From: Streptomyces olivaceus
GTDB taxonomy: Bacteria; Actinomycetota; Actinomycetes; Streptomycetales; Streptomycetaceae
Length of the DNA: 64,000 nucleotides
Direction: 5' to 3'
Assembly (NCBI RefSeq): GCF_000721235.1
Contig: NZ_JOFH01000008.1
Span: 124,001 to 188,000, forward strand
Made by a program: the position numbers and the translations under genes. The notes under the pieces are model-generated. The model was not told the origin of the DNA and made no database searches. It saw nothing but the letters and a program-made list of their open reading frames with translations. Position 1 is the stretch's first letter. Each line of letters opens with the position of its first letter. Positions 43,281 through 51,469 of this stretch are shown here, piece by piece.

Positions 43281-43937
43281 TCAGCGGTCCTGGAACGTGT
43301 CAAGGGCCACGGCCTGGGCGACGGCCAGGCGGGGGTCAAGACCGGGTATGAGGATGTCGACCACGTAGCGGTCCCGCAGCCCCCATTTCCTGTCCACCTT
43401 CAGCACCTGCTTGCCCCCCGTCTCGAAGTCGAAGTGGTACGGCCACAGGAACGGCACCAGGTCCAGCGGCAGGAAGTCCCAGACGCGGCGGAGCACGGCC
43501 ACGAACCGGTTGCGCTCGCGGCCGACGGCGGACGGGAATCCGGGCTCGTCCAGCACCCAGGTCGAACGCACCAGTGAGGCGATCTCCCGCTCCTCGAAAC
43601 CGCCGACCAGGTCGCCCTCCGCGTCCCACACGTCGTAGCCACCGCCGGCACCGCGAAGGCCGCGCTCCTCGATGGTGAACAGCACGCGGGTCCCGGACGC
43701 GTCGGCGTGGAAGGTGATCTTCTCCTTGAGCGAGAGGTGCTTCACCTCGGCGCAGGCCAGGACCTCGCCCTGCGAGCCGTCCGGCATCAGCTCGCTCACC
43801 GTGTAGCGGCCGGCCTTGAGCCGGTTCTCCTGCCGGACGGTGAAGCGCCTGCCGGTCCACTGTCCCGCACTGCCCACTGTTCCACTCCCTGAGCCGTCGT
43901 TCCCTGTGCCGCCGCCGAGCGCGTCCGGCGGAGCCAT
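43281..43937 (-). CDS. Scramblase/LURP-one-related protein
   Basis: A 218-residue protein with a Gly/Ser/Thr-rich head, then a tubby-like LURP-one/phospholipid-scramblase-related domain: FTVRQENRLKAGRYTVSEL, VLFTIEERGL, YDVWDAEGDLVGGF. Two Phe/Trp-rich strands close it (PYHFDFETGGKQVLKVDRKWGLRDRYVVDI, split by the loop before DRKW). Bacterial members have no settled role. The ATG at 43937 was chosen; in-frame GTG codons upstream are possible. It is divergent from the kinase gene at 44099. Confidence 0.78.
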   Translation of the reverse strand: MAPPDALGGGTGNDGSGSGTVGSAGQWTGRRFTVRQENRLKAGRYTVSELMPDGSQGEVLACAEVKHLSLKEKITFHADASGTRVLFTIEERGLRGAGGGYDVWDAEGDLVGGFEEREIASLVRSTWVLDEPGFPSAVGRERNRFVAVLRRVWDFLPLDLVPFLWPYHFDFETGGKQVLKVDRKWGLRDRYVVDILIPGLDPRLAVAQAVALDTFQDR

Positions 43938-44098
43938 CGTCACCGGACCGCCCGCCCTGCGGCAGTCTCCATAAGTCGTCACCCGTAACGACCAAAGAAG
44001 ACAGGGCCCCCAGGAAAGCCGGGGACCCACTTTCGTCGCGCGAGACCGCACCGAAGGGAGGATGCGGGCGCCCGAGAGCAGCCGTTTATCGTCTGCGC

Positions 44099-45817
44099 GT
44101 GGATGCTGCAGAAACTCCCCGTACCGGACCGTCGTTCCGCTTCCGTCTCGCCGCCGCCTCCCCCTGGCCCCGGCGGCGGATCGCCGGCGAGGCCGTGCTC
44201 ACCCCGGTGCTCTCCGGGATCGCGGGCATCCTCCGCACGGCGGAGACCGGCTCCCTGGTGCAGGGCGGGGCACTGGCCCTGTTCGTCGCCGTGGTGTCCC
44301 TGGCGCGTCGCGCCCTGCCGGCGTCGGCACTGCTGGCCGCGTCGGCCCTGGCCGGCGCCTTCCCCGGTGCGTTCGCCCTGCTGGTCTGCACCGGCTGGTC
44401 CGCCGGCAGCCGCATCGAGCGCCCGGTGCGGGCACTGGCCGCGTTCGCGGCGGGTTTCGGGCTCCACCTTGCCGCCGACGTGGCCACCGCGCCGGACGAA
44501 GACCTCGGACTGCCGGCGCTGGTGACCGTCGTACTGGCCGGGGGCCCCTTCCTGATGCTGGTGGTGGCACCCGCTTTCGCTGCCCGGTACCGCGCCCAGC
44601 GGCACGCCCTGCTGGACGCCCTGCGGCGGCACAACGCCCAACTGGTGCGCGAACGAGCGATGGTGGCGCGCCAGGCCCGGCTGCTGGAGCGGCAGCGCAT
44701 CGCCCAGGACATGCACGACAGCCTTGGCCACCAGTTGGCCCTGATCGCCGTGCACACCGGGGCGCTGGAGGTGGACCCGCAGCTCAACGACCGTCAGCGG
44801 GAGGGGGTGGGCGTCCTCCGGGAGGCATCCAGATCGGCGATGCGGGAGCTGCGCGAAACCGTGGGCATCCTGCGCAACGACGGGGAGCCGTCCGGGCCCG
44901 GTCCACAGGGAGCCGGGCCTTCCTCGGACCGAGCCGCGGTGTCCGTCGACGAGCTGGTCGCGTCGTCGCGGGCCGCGGGCGCGACGGTGGAACTGCACCG
45001 CTCCGGCGCCCAGCGGCCCCTCACCCCCGCTGCCGACCGGGCGGCCTACCGCATCGCTCAGGAGGGACTGACCAATGCGCACAAGCACGCGCCGGGCGCC
45101 CCGATCACGGTCGCGCTGCGCTACGAACCGGACAGCCTCGTGGTCGAGGTGGCGAACGGCCCGGTACCGGCCGGGGTTCCGGCCGCGCCCCCCGCGATCG
45201 GCGGCCAACAGGGGCTGACGGGCCTGCGGGAGCGGGCCCGTCTGGTCGGCGGCATGGTGCACACCGGCAGCACCCCGGGCGGGGGCTTCCGCCTCGCCGG
45301 CGTGCTGCCGTACGCCGGCGGCGAGCGGCAATCACCTCCGGGCGGCGCGACTTCGGTGGCTGCGGACGACGACTTCCGAGAGCAGAGCGACGGGGCCCCG
45401 GCGGGAAACAGTGGTGGCGTTCTCGAACACGCCGTAATGCACAAGGAGTTCACCGCCATCATGAGCAGCAAGAAGAACGTCGCCCTGGGATGCGCCGCCA
45501 CTGCCGTCGTCCTCGTCGTGGGCCTCGGCGCCCTTCTGGTGTGGGGGGTGTCGAAAGGACTCGACGAGTGGGAGAAGGGGACCATACCGGCGAGCGTGTA
45601 CGAGGGGGCACGAGTCGGCGAGGCCGAGGCGGACCTGCGCAAGAAGCTCCCGGAAGGCGGATCGATACTCACCGAGGGCGAGGAGAAGAAGGGGCCCCCG
45701 CTGCCCGACGACGCGGACTGCGAGCACTTCACGGACGACGAGAAGGACATCACCTACCGGTTCTGCTTCCGCGACGGGAAGCTCGCCTCCAAGGTGTCCT
45801 ACCCGTGGACTCCCTGA
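44099..45817 (+). CDS. NarL-type sensor histidine kinase with extra C-terminal membrane domain
   Basis: A 572-residue protein. Residues about 25-170 form a helical membrane region, then a HisKA_3 segment with the phospho-acceptor histidine in QDMHDSLGHQLAL, then a short HATPase_c (ALRYEPDSLVV, GLTGLRERARLVGG). After about residue 430 the chain runs on without a stop into a second transmembrane segment (ALGCAATAVVLVVGLGALLV) and a soluble domain of about 90 residues with two cysteines (DADCEHF, YRFCFRD). TATCGT at 44087-44092 suits a leaderless start. An AAGGAG precedes ATG at 45461, so the C-terminal part may also be made separately. Confidence 0.85.
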   Translation: MDAAETPRTGPSFRFRLAAASPWPRRRIAGEAVLTPVLSGIAGILRTAETGSLVQGGALALFVAVVSLARRALPASALLAASALAGAFPGAFALLVCTGWSAGSRIERPVRALAAFAAGFGLHLAADVATAPDEDLGLPALVTVVLAGGPFLMLVVAPAFAARYRAQRHALLDALRRHNAQLVRERAMVARQARLLERQRIAQDMHDSLGHQLALIAVHTGALEVDPQLNDRQREGVGVLREASRSAMRELRETVGILRNDGEPSGPGPQGAGPSSDRAAVSVDELVASSRAAGATVELHRSGAQRPLTPAADRAAYRIAQEGLTNAHKHAPGAPITVALRYEPDSLVVEVANGPVPAGVPAAPPAIGGQQGLTGLRERARLVGGMVHTGSTPGGGFRLAGVLPYAGGERQSPPGGATSVAADDDFREQSDGAPAGNSGGVLEHAVMHKEFTAIMSSKKNVALGCAATAVVLVVGLGALLVWGVSKGLDEWEKGTIPASVYEGARVGEAEADLRKKLPEGGSILTEGEEKKGPPLPDDADCEHFTDDEKDITYRFCFRDGKLASKVSYPWTP

Positions 45818-45909
45818 CCGGAGGTCTGTGACCGCGCTCCCGGCCGGATCGGGCATGATGAGCTGACCTGTTGTCCGCCTGTCACACCCGTTCCCGCGCA
45901 GGAGACCGT

Positions 45910-46572
45910 ATGATCCGGGTTCTCATCGCCGACGACGAGCCGCTCATCAGAGCAGGCATCAGAATGATCCTCACCTCCGCGGAGGACATCGAGGTCGTCG
46001 CCGAGGCACGGGACGGCCGGGAGGCGGTGGACACCGCCCGGAGCACCGCGGTCGACGTGGCCCTGCTGGACATCCAGATGCCCGTGATGGACGGTCTGAC
46101 CGCGCTGGCCGAACTGGGCCGTGCCGCGCCGGGGGTACGGGTGCTGATCCTGACGACGTTCGGGGAACGCGACAACGTCCTGCGGGCACTCGGCCACGGC
46201 AGCGCCGGCTTCCTGCTGAAGGACAGCGCCCCGCAGGAGCTGATCCACGCGGTCCGCGCGGCGGCGGCCGGCAACGCCTACCTGTCCCCGGCCGCCACCC
46301 GCCACGTGGTGGACACCCTCGCCTCCCCCGCCGCCACCGTGCGCGGCGAGGAGGCGCGCCGCCGCCTGGCCGGGCTGACCGGTCGCGAACGCGACGTGCT
46401 GGCCCTGCTCGGCGAAGGACTGTCCAACGCGGACGCCGGCACCCGCCTGCACATGAGCGAGGCGACGGTGAAGACCTATGTCAGCCGCGTCCTGACCAAG
46501 CTCGACTGCGACAACCGGGTCCAAGCGGCCCTCCTGGCCCGCGACGCGGGCCTGGAGCCGTGCGTCGAGTGA
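45910..46572 (+). CDS. NarL-family response regulator
   Basis: A 220-residue regulator partnered with the kinase just upstream. The receiver has the acidic pocket IADDEPLIR, the phospho-acceptor aspartate in ALLDIQMPVMDG and the lysine in LLKDSAP. The LuxR-type helix-turn-helix follows (LTGRERDVLALLGEGLSNADAG, ATVKTYVSRVLTKLDC). The ATG at 45910 follows AGGAGACC. Target genes are not seen, though the divergent scramblase-like gene upstream of the kinase is a candidate. Confidence 0.94.
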   Translation: MIRVLIADDEPLIRAGIRMILTSAEDIEVVAEARDGREAVDTARSTAVDVALLDIQMPVMDGLTALAELGRAAPGVRVLILTTFGERDNVLRALGHGSAGFLLKDSAPQELIHAVRAAAAGNAYLSPAATRHVVDTLASPAATVRGEEARRRLAGLTGRERDVLALLGEGLSNADAGTRLHMSEATVKTYVSRVLTKLDCDNRVQAALLARDAGLEPCVE

Positions 46573-46590
46573 ACCTCGGCACCCCGGCAA

Positions 46591-46607
46591 ACGATGTCTC
46601 ACATCGT
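46591..46607. promoter_or_regulatory. Perfect ACGATGT(3)ACATCGT dyad
   Basis: Two 7-base arms at 46591-46597 and 46601-46607 around CTC. It is 18 bases after the response-regulator stop and 75 bases before the MFS start. AT content and symmetry fit an operator for the MFS gene; it might also be a weak terminator of the two-component operon. Confidence 0.45.
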
Positions 46608-46681
46608 GACACGCGCTTTCCGAAAACCAAGACGCCTGAGATCGTTGCGATCCCCATGTTTCGCGCGTGAAAGACCGAGTC

Positions 46682-48100
46682 ATGTCCGCACCAGTCTCCG
46701 GCCCAGCAGCCCCTACGCCCGTCAACCCCCGGTCGCGGGTGCTCATCGCCAGCCTCATCGGCACGACGATCGAGTTCTACGACTTCTACATCTACGCGAC
46801 CGCCGCCGTACTGGTCTTCCCCAAGCTCTTCTTCCCGGACAGCGACCCGACCACGGCCCTGCTGTCGTCCTTCGCGGTCTTCGGCGCGGCGATGGTCGCG
46901 CGTCCGATCGGCGCCGTCTTCTTCGGACACCTCGGTGACCGGCTCGGCCGCAAGAAGACGCTGGTGGTCTCGCTGCTGACCATGGGCATCGCGACCTTCC
47001 TCATCGGCGTCCTGCCGACCTACGCGCAGGCCGGCTGGGCCGCCACGGCACTGCTGGTGCTGATGCGGCTCGCCCAGGGGTTCGCGCTCGGCGGCGAGTG
47101 GAGCGGCGCGGCCCTGGTCGCCACCGAGAACGCGCCGAGCGGCAAGCGCGCCCTGTACGGCACCTTTCCGCAGCTGGGCGCCCCGCTCGGCTTCATCATC
47201 GGCAACGGCCTCTTCCTGATCATCGGGGCGCTGCTGCCGTCCGCGGCCGGTGCCGACCCCACGCAGCCGTCGGAAGCCTTCACCGACTGGGGCTGGCGCA
47301 TCCCGTTCCTGTTCTCCGCCGTGATGGTCGCGATCGGCCTGTGGGTGCGCTCGCGGCTCGTCGAGTCGGCGGTGTTCGCCAGGACCCGGCAGAGCGGCCA
47401 GGTGCGCAAGCTGCCGCTGGCCACGGTCGTCCAGGGCCACTGGAGGCAGCTGGTCCTGGGCACGTTCATCATGCTGGCGACGTACGTGCTCTTCTACCTG
47501 ATGACCACGTTCTCGCTGAGCTACGGCCGCGCCGCGAAGGACGCCGACGTGCCGGGGCTCGGCTACAGCTACACCACGTTCGTCCTGATGATGATCTTCG
47601 GCGTGCTGTTCTTCGCCGTGTTCACCCTGGTCTCGGGACCGCTCGCCGACAAGTACGGCCGCCGCACCACCCTGATCTGGATCACCGCCGCCATCGTGGT
47701 CTTCGGCCTGGTCTGGGTGCCGCTGATCGGCCTCGGCACCCTCGGCGTGGTGCTCTGGCTGGTGCTCGGCTTCACCCTGATGGGCATGACCTTCGGCCCG
47801 ATGGGCGCGCTGCTGCCGGAGCTGTTCCCGACGAGCGTGCGCTACACCGGGTCCGGCATCTCGTACAACGTCAGTTCGATCCTCGGCGCAGCCGTCGCCC
47901 CCTTCATCGCGGTGGCCCTGTGGGAGACCGGGAACGGCTCGCCGTGGCTGGTCGGCGTCTACCTGTCCGCGATGGCGGTCCTGACGCTGATCGCGCTGCT
48001 CCTCGGCAAGGAGACCAAGGACGTCTCCCTGGACGGGGGCGAGATCCCGGCCGCCGACGCCCACACCCCGGCGGCCCCGGTCACCACCTCCGGCCCCTGA
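46682..48100 (+). CDS. MFS transporter of the metabolite:H+ symporter (MHS) type
   Basis: A 472-residue major facilitator with 12 predicted helices. The MHS signatures are clear: GTTIEFYDFYIYATAAVLVFP, GHLGDRLGRKK between helices 2 and 3, RLAQGFALGGEWSGAALV, and PLADKYGRRTT in the second half. Members carry shikimate, proline, betaine, alpha-ketoglutarate or similar organic acids with protons; the cargo here is unknown. I used the ATG at 46682, five codons after a GTG at 46667. Confidence 0.93.
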   Translation: MSAPVSGPAAPTPVNPRSRVLIASLIGTTIEFYDFYIYATAAVLVFPKLFFPDSDPTTALLSSFAVFGAAMVARPIGAVFFGHLGDRLGRKKTLVVSLLTMGIATFLIGVLPTYAQAGWAATALLVLMRLAQGFALGGEWSGAALVATENAPSGKRALYGTFPQLGAPLGFIIGNGLFLIIGALLPSAAGADPTQPSEAFTDWGWRIPFLFSAVMVAIGLWVRSRLVESAVFARTRQSGQVRKLPLATVVQGHWRQLVLGTFIMLATYVLFYLMTTFSLSYGRAAKDADVPGLGYSYTTFVLMMIFGVLFFAVFTLVSGPLADKYGRRTTLIWITAAIVVFGLVWVPLIGLGTLGVVLWLVLGFTLMGMTFGPMGALLPELFPTSVRYTGSGISYNVSSILGAAVAPFIAVALWETGNGSPWLVGVYLSAMAVLTLIALLLGKETKDVSLDGGEIPAADAHTPAAPVTTSGP

Positions 48101-48229
48101 TCCGACCGGCGTTCACCACCACCGGAGGCCGAGCGTCCGCGCGCCCGGCGTACGCGAGCCGATCCCGGGCATAACAACAACCTCCGCCCCCAGGGCGCTT
48201 CAGACCCATCGGCATCCGAGGGAGTTCGC

Positions 48230-48784
48230 ATGCTGCGCGGCATCGACGTGAGCGCGTACCAGTCCTCCAGCTACGACACGGACGGTCTCTCCTTCGCCTT
48301 CATCAAGGCGACGGAGGGCCGTTCGTACATCAACCCCAAGCTCGCGGCCCAGACGAAGCGGGGCCGCGACGCCGGACTCGTCGTCGGCTTCTACCACTTC
48401 CTGTGGCCGGGCAACCTGACCGCCCAGGCCGAGTACTTCGTCTCCAAGGCACCGGAGAAGAAGGGTGACATCCTCGCCGTCGACTGGGAGTCGAACAGCG
48501 AGGGCACCCACGCGAGCAACGCGGAGAAGGACAGCTTCATCAAGAAGGTGAAGGCCCTGCGGCCGGACAACAGGGTCCTGCTCTATTGCAACCGGAACTT
48601 TTGGCTCAACGTCGACCGCACCTCGTACGCGGGCGACGGCCTCTGGATCGCCGACTACGTGTCGGCCGGCAAGCCCCGCATCCAGGCCGACTGGCGCTTC
48701 CACCAGTACACCGACGACCCGGTCGACACGAATGCGGCGGACTTCTCCAGCAAGGCCGCGCTCAAGGAGTGGGCGCAGCCCTGA
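48230..48784 (+). CDS. GH25 lysozyme-like protein without a signal peptide
   Basis: A 184-residue glycoside hydrolase 25 (Chalaropsis-type lysozyme) domain, which cuts the muramic acid to glucosamine bond. The motifs GIDVSAYQ, FAFIKATEG, GFYHFLWPG, AVDWES and HQYTDD hold the catalytic Asp and Glu. The whole domain starts at residue 2 and no secretion signal is seen. The ATG at 48230 follows CGAGGGAG. So either it is released by lysis or a non-classical path, or it acts on internal substrate. Confidence 0.9.
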   Translation: MLRGIDVSAYQSSSYDTDGLSFAFIKATEGRSYINPKLAAQTKRGRDAGLVVGFYHFLWPGNLTAQAEYFVSKAPEKKGDILAVDWESNSEGTHASNAEKDSFIKKVKALRPDNRVLLYCNRNFWLNVDRTSYAGDGLWIADYVSAGKPRIQADWRFHQYTDDPVDTNAADFSSKAALKEWAQP

Positions 48785-48802
48785 GCGGGGCCCTGTCCGG
48801 AG

Positions 48803-49462
48803 TCAGCCCCGGAGGTCCGCGGGCCGCTCCGGCGAGGCCTTCGCCAGGGCCTCGGTGACGCCCTCCACACCGGCGCGCAGGCCGTAGACCGGGGTGCCGG
48901 GCTGCTGGCGCCAGGAGTCGTCGATGCCTCCGGAGTCGACGGTGTCGAAGCCCAGCTCGTCGAGGAGCGCGCGGACCTTCGCCTTGGCGGCTGCGTCGTC
49001 GCCGGCCACCGGGAGCGCCTGGCGGCCGGGGGCCCCGGCCGGGCGGTGGCGGTCCAGGATGTCCTGGGCGTAGGTGCCGTTGAAGGCCTTGACCACCGGG
49101 TGGCCGAGGTGGCCCTCGGTCCAGCGGCTCTCGGTGCGGCCCTCGTCCTCGATGCCCGCGATCCTGCCGTCCCGCTGGGGGTAGTAGTTGCCGGTGTCGA
49201 TCACGGCGAAGCCGTCCGCCGCTCCGTCGAGGACTCCGGACGGCAGGTCCGGGACGCGCTTCAGCGGGACGGTGACGACCACGATCTCGGCGCCGCGCGC
49301 CGCCTCCTCCACCGGTACCGGGGTGGCGCCGGTCTCCTCGGCCAGCGCGGTGAGCGTCTGCGGCCCCCGCGAGTTGGCCACGGAGACGTCGTGCCCGAGG
49401 GCGGTGAGCCGCCGGGTGAGGTTGCCGCCGATGTTTCCCGCGCCGATGATGCCGATCTTCAT
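48803..49462 (-). CDS. NADPH-dependent F420 reductase-family protein
   Basis: A 219-residue Rossmann protein of the F420-NADP oxidoreductase (NADP_oxidored, F420_oxidored) family. The glycine motif is IGIIGAGNIGGNL, followed by ANSRGPQTL with an Arg/Ser pair suggesting NADP, then VVVTVPLKRV, and VVKAFNGTYAQD. Cofactor F420 itself cannot be inferred from the sequence. The ATG at 49462 is preferred over an upstream GTG at 49471. It converges on the GH25 gene. Confidence 0.85.
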   Translation of the reverse strand: MKIGIIGAGNIGGNLTRRLTALGHDVSVANSRGPQTLTALAEETGATPVPVEEAARGAEIVVVTVPLKRVPDLPSGVLDGAADGFAVIDTGNYYPQRDGRIAGIEDEGRTESRWTEGHLGHPVVKAFNGTYAQDILDRHRPAGAPGRQALPVAGDDAAAKAKVRALLDELGFDTVDSGGIDDSWRQQPGTPVYGLRAGVEGVTEALAKASPERPADLRG

Positions 49463-49593
49463 GATGGTGACTCGCCTGGCCTTCCGGAGGTCGTGTCGTG
49501 CGGAGCCGTCGGCTCGCGCCGGTGACCAGCTGCAACCTCCGGACAAGTCACGCTATTCCGCCGAAGGGGCGCCCGTCCGGGTGATCCGGCCGG

Positions 49594-49609
49594 GCGCCCC
49601 CCGGGGTGC
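49594..49609 (-). terminator. Hairpin downstream of the EF-hand gene
   Basis: GCGCCCC at 49594-49600 faces GGGGTGC at 49603-49609 with one G-U pair. It lies two bases after the stop of the EF-hand gene on the minus strand and is a weak terminator candidate. Confidence 0.4.
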
Positions 49610-49611
49610 CG

Positions 49612-49824
49612 TCACTTGTTCAGGTGGGCCCAGAACTCGTCGAACGACAGCTGCTTGTCGCCGTTGAGGTCGCGGCCGGCGATGACCGCCTCGGCCACCG
49701 ACTCGGTGACGTTCCAGTCGCCGCCCTGGGCGAGCGCGGTCTTGAACTCGGCCGCGGTGATGAGGCCGTCGCCGTCCGTGTCGATCCGCTCGAACTGCTT
49801 GCGTGCTTCCTCGATGTCCGCCAC
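49612..49824 (-). CDS. EF-hand calcium-binding protein
   Basis: A 70-residue protein with two EF-hand loops: DTDGDGLITAAEF and DLNGDKQLSFDEF, each with the acidic residues at positions 1, 3, 5 and 12 that hold calcium. It closely resembles the small Streptomyces EF-hand proteins. The GTG at 49824 follows GAGGGG by eight bases, giving MADIEEARKQFERI; the ATG at 49848 is an alternative. It is one of few calcium sensors in the region and lies beside the ADP-ribosyltransferase gene. Confidence 0.92.
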   Translation of the reverse strand: MADIEEARKQFERIDTDGDGLITAAEFKTALAQGGDWNVTESVAEAVIAGRDLNGDKQLSFDEFWAHLNK

Positions 49825-49929
49825 CGGTCCGCCCCTCGTGTCGTGCATGGTCCATCTGACGCAGGTCAGATTAACCGCCCGTCCGACCGCCCGGTGCGGC
49901 GACCACCCCCCTGAGCTGCTCCTCGGCGG

Positions 49930-50550
49930 TCAGTGCCAGGGCTTGTAGTGCGGGTTGCTCTCGCAGTCGCTCATGATCTCGGTCTTGGTCTGCCGGTCGA
50001 CCGGGCAGACGCCGATGATGTACTGCCGCTGGATGCCTCCGGGGAAGGCGACCTCGACCTGGTCGGCCCACTTGTGGGTGTCGCCGATCGTCTTGTTGAC
50101 GTCGACGCCGCCGGGGGCGTCGATGTAGTAGTTGTAGCCGGACTTGTACCAGGTCTTGTAGAGGTCGTGGTCGTAGCTCGTCGAGACGTACGGCGAGGGC
50201 TGGTTGACCAGGACGTACTTCTCGACGTCGTACTGGCCGTTGTAGACGTCCTTGGCGTGGAAGCCCTCCTCGAAGACCGTCTGCGGTCCCCGGCTGTCGC
50301 TGCGGTAGAGGGTGCCGCAGGTGGTGCGCCAGACGGGCTCGGGGGTGATGCGGTCGAGGTCGACGCCGCGGTCGGCGGCGGCCTTGGCCTTGTCGTCGAA
50401 CTGGGGACAGGCGGGCGCGGCCTTGGCGGGGGCCGCCGCCGGGGTCGTGGCGGCGGCCGAGCCGGGGACGGTGGCGGCCGAGGTGGCGAGGACGGCGGAG
50501 AGCGACAGGACGGCGGCGGCGGTCCGGCGGCGCAGGCGTGTGAAGATCAT
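49930..50550 (-). CDS. Secreted ScARP/Scabin-like guanine ADP-ribosyltransferase
   Basis: A 206-residue exported protein with an Ala-rich signal peptide (residues 1 to about 38, ending near AAA). The domain resembles ScARP (SCO5461) and Scabin, pierisin-type enzymes that attach ADP-ribose to guanine in DNA or guanosine. The three family motifs are there: the arginine in LYRSDSRGP, the STS motif in YVSTSYDHD and the Q-x-E catalytic motif in ADQVEVAFPGG. Two cysteine pairs (CGTL, CPVD, SDCESN, CPQF) suggest disulfides. The host presumably keeps it outside the cell. Confidence 0.93.
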   Translation of the reverse strand: MIFTRLRRRTAAAVLSLSAVLATSAATVPGSAAATTPAAAPAKAAPACPQFDDKAKAAADRGVDLDRITPEPVWRTTCGTLYRSDSRGPQTVFEEGFHAKDVYNGQYDVEKYVLVNQPSPYVSTSYDHDLYKTWYKSGYNYYIDAPGGVDVNKTIGDTHKWADQVEVAFPGGIQRQYIIGVCPVDRQTKTEIMSDCESNPHYKPWH

Positions 50551-50647
50551 GCGCCTACGATCCCGGCTGCACAGCGGCGCGCTCCGGATTCTCACCCGTA
50601 GGTGGCGTGTTGGGCGAACCGGGTTGCCGCACACGGGAGATGGACCC

Positions 50648-51151
50648 TCACCGGTCGCTGACCCGCATCTCGAACCAGGTGGTCTTGCCGCGCGGCAGCA
50701 GGTCGACGCCCCACCGGTCGGACAGCTTGTCGACGAGGAAGAGCCCGCGCCCGCTGATGTCCGTCTCCTGCACCGGCATCAGGCAGGGCAGCCCCCTGGA
50801 GGGGTCGCGGACCTCGATGCGGATCCAGCCGGGGCGGCGGCGCATGTGGAGGCCGAAGACCCGGGCGCCGGTGTGCCGTACGGCGTTGCCGACCAGCTCG
50901 GAGACGAGCAGGACGGCGTCCTCCGTGACCTTGGGGCCGAGGTTCCACTGGCGCAGGGCGACGACCTGGGCGAGCCGGCGGGCGGTGGCGGCGGACTCGG
51001 GGCGGGACGGTAACGGAACCTCGCGCTCCGTCGGATTGCCGAACAGTTCCAGCGCCTTGAGTGCGCGTTCGTCCTCGACCGCCGGCGACCAGCGCGCCGC
51101 CGTCGGACGTCCGGCTCCCCGCGGCTGCCCCGTACCCTCCAGCCCCGCCAT
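50648..51151 (-). CDS. RsbW/SpoIIAB-type ATP-binding (HATPase_c) protein
   Basis: A 167-residue protein with a GHKL ATPase domain of the anti-sigma/serine kinase type common in Streptomyces. It has LVSELVGNAVRHTG (the N box), IEVRDPSRGLP (G1 box region) and SGRGLFLVDKLSDRWGV (G2 box). Such proteins often bind an anti-anti-sigma partner; no such gene is next to it. The frame is open to 51310; I chose the ATG at 51151, which gives the usual short lead, but this is not certain. Confidence 0.83.
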   Translation of the reverse strand: MAGLEGTGQPRGAGRPTAARWSPAVEDERALKALELFGNPTEREVPLPSRPESAATARRLAQVVALRQWNLGPKVTEDAVLLVSELVGNAVRHTGARVFGLHMRRRPGWIRIEVRDPSRGLPCLMPVQETDISGRGLFLVDKLSDRWGVDLLPRGKTTWFEMRVSDR

Positions 51152-51469
51152 GCCCCCATCATGGCCGCCCCCGCCGGGCTCCGGGGCCGTTCCCGGGGAA
51201 TACGCGCCTGCGAAGACCCGGCCCCCCGACGGTCGATCGGCATATGCCAGAGGCAGGTTGGCGCCGGGAACAGCCCCGTTGACCTGGGTGGACGGCTCTG
51301 CCGGAGACAAGCTACGGACTCCCTCGACAAGACAGGCTTAATGGTGCGTTAAGGCTGCCATAAACCGCCCCATCGAGGGACCCGGATGAGACATCGCGTC
51401 AATTGCAAGTGACGCGCCGGGAGTTCGGGTGAAAGTTGTACGTCTCCCGGTGGACGTCCGGTGGTCCGC
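51152..51469. other. Intergenic interval with two dyads
   Basis: This gap of about 318 bases, upstream of the ATPase gene and downstream of the enoyl-CoA hydratase, holds no gene that I can support, although an extended start of the ATPase gene reaches to 51310. It contains CTTAA(7)TTAAG at 51337-51353 and CGCGTCA(8)TGACGCG at 51395-51416. Confidence 0.5.
51395..51416. promoter_or_regulatory. CGCGTCA(8)TGACGCG dyad
   Basis: A perfect 7-base inverted repeat around ATTGCAAG. On the minus strand it lies 54 bases after the enoyl-CoA hydratase stop, so it may be a terminator hairpin, or a regulator site for the ATPase gene whose leader this is. Confidence 0.4.

Noticed and set aside
49612..51151. 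EF-hand, ADP-ribosyltransferase and ATPase as a toxin-immunity module
   Set aside because: Nothing in the EF-hand protein or ATPase suggests immunity, and all three look like stable core genes with separate signals.
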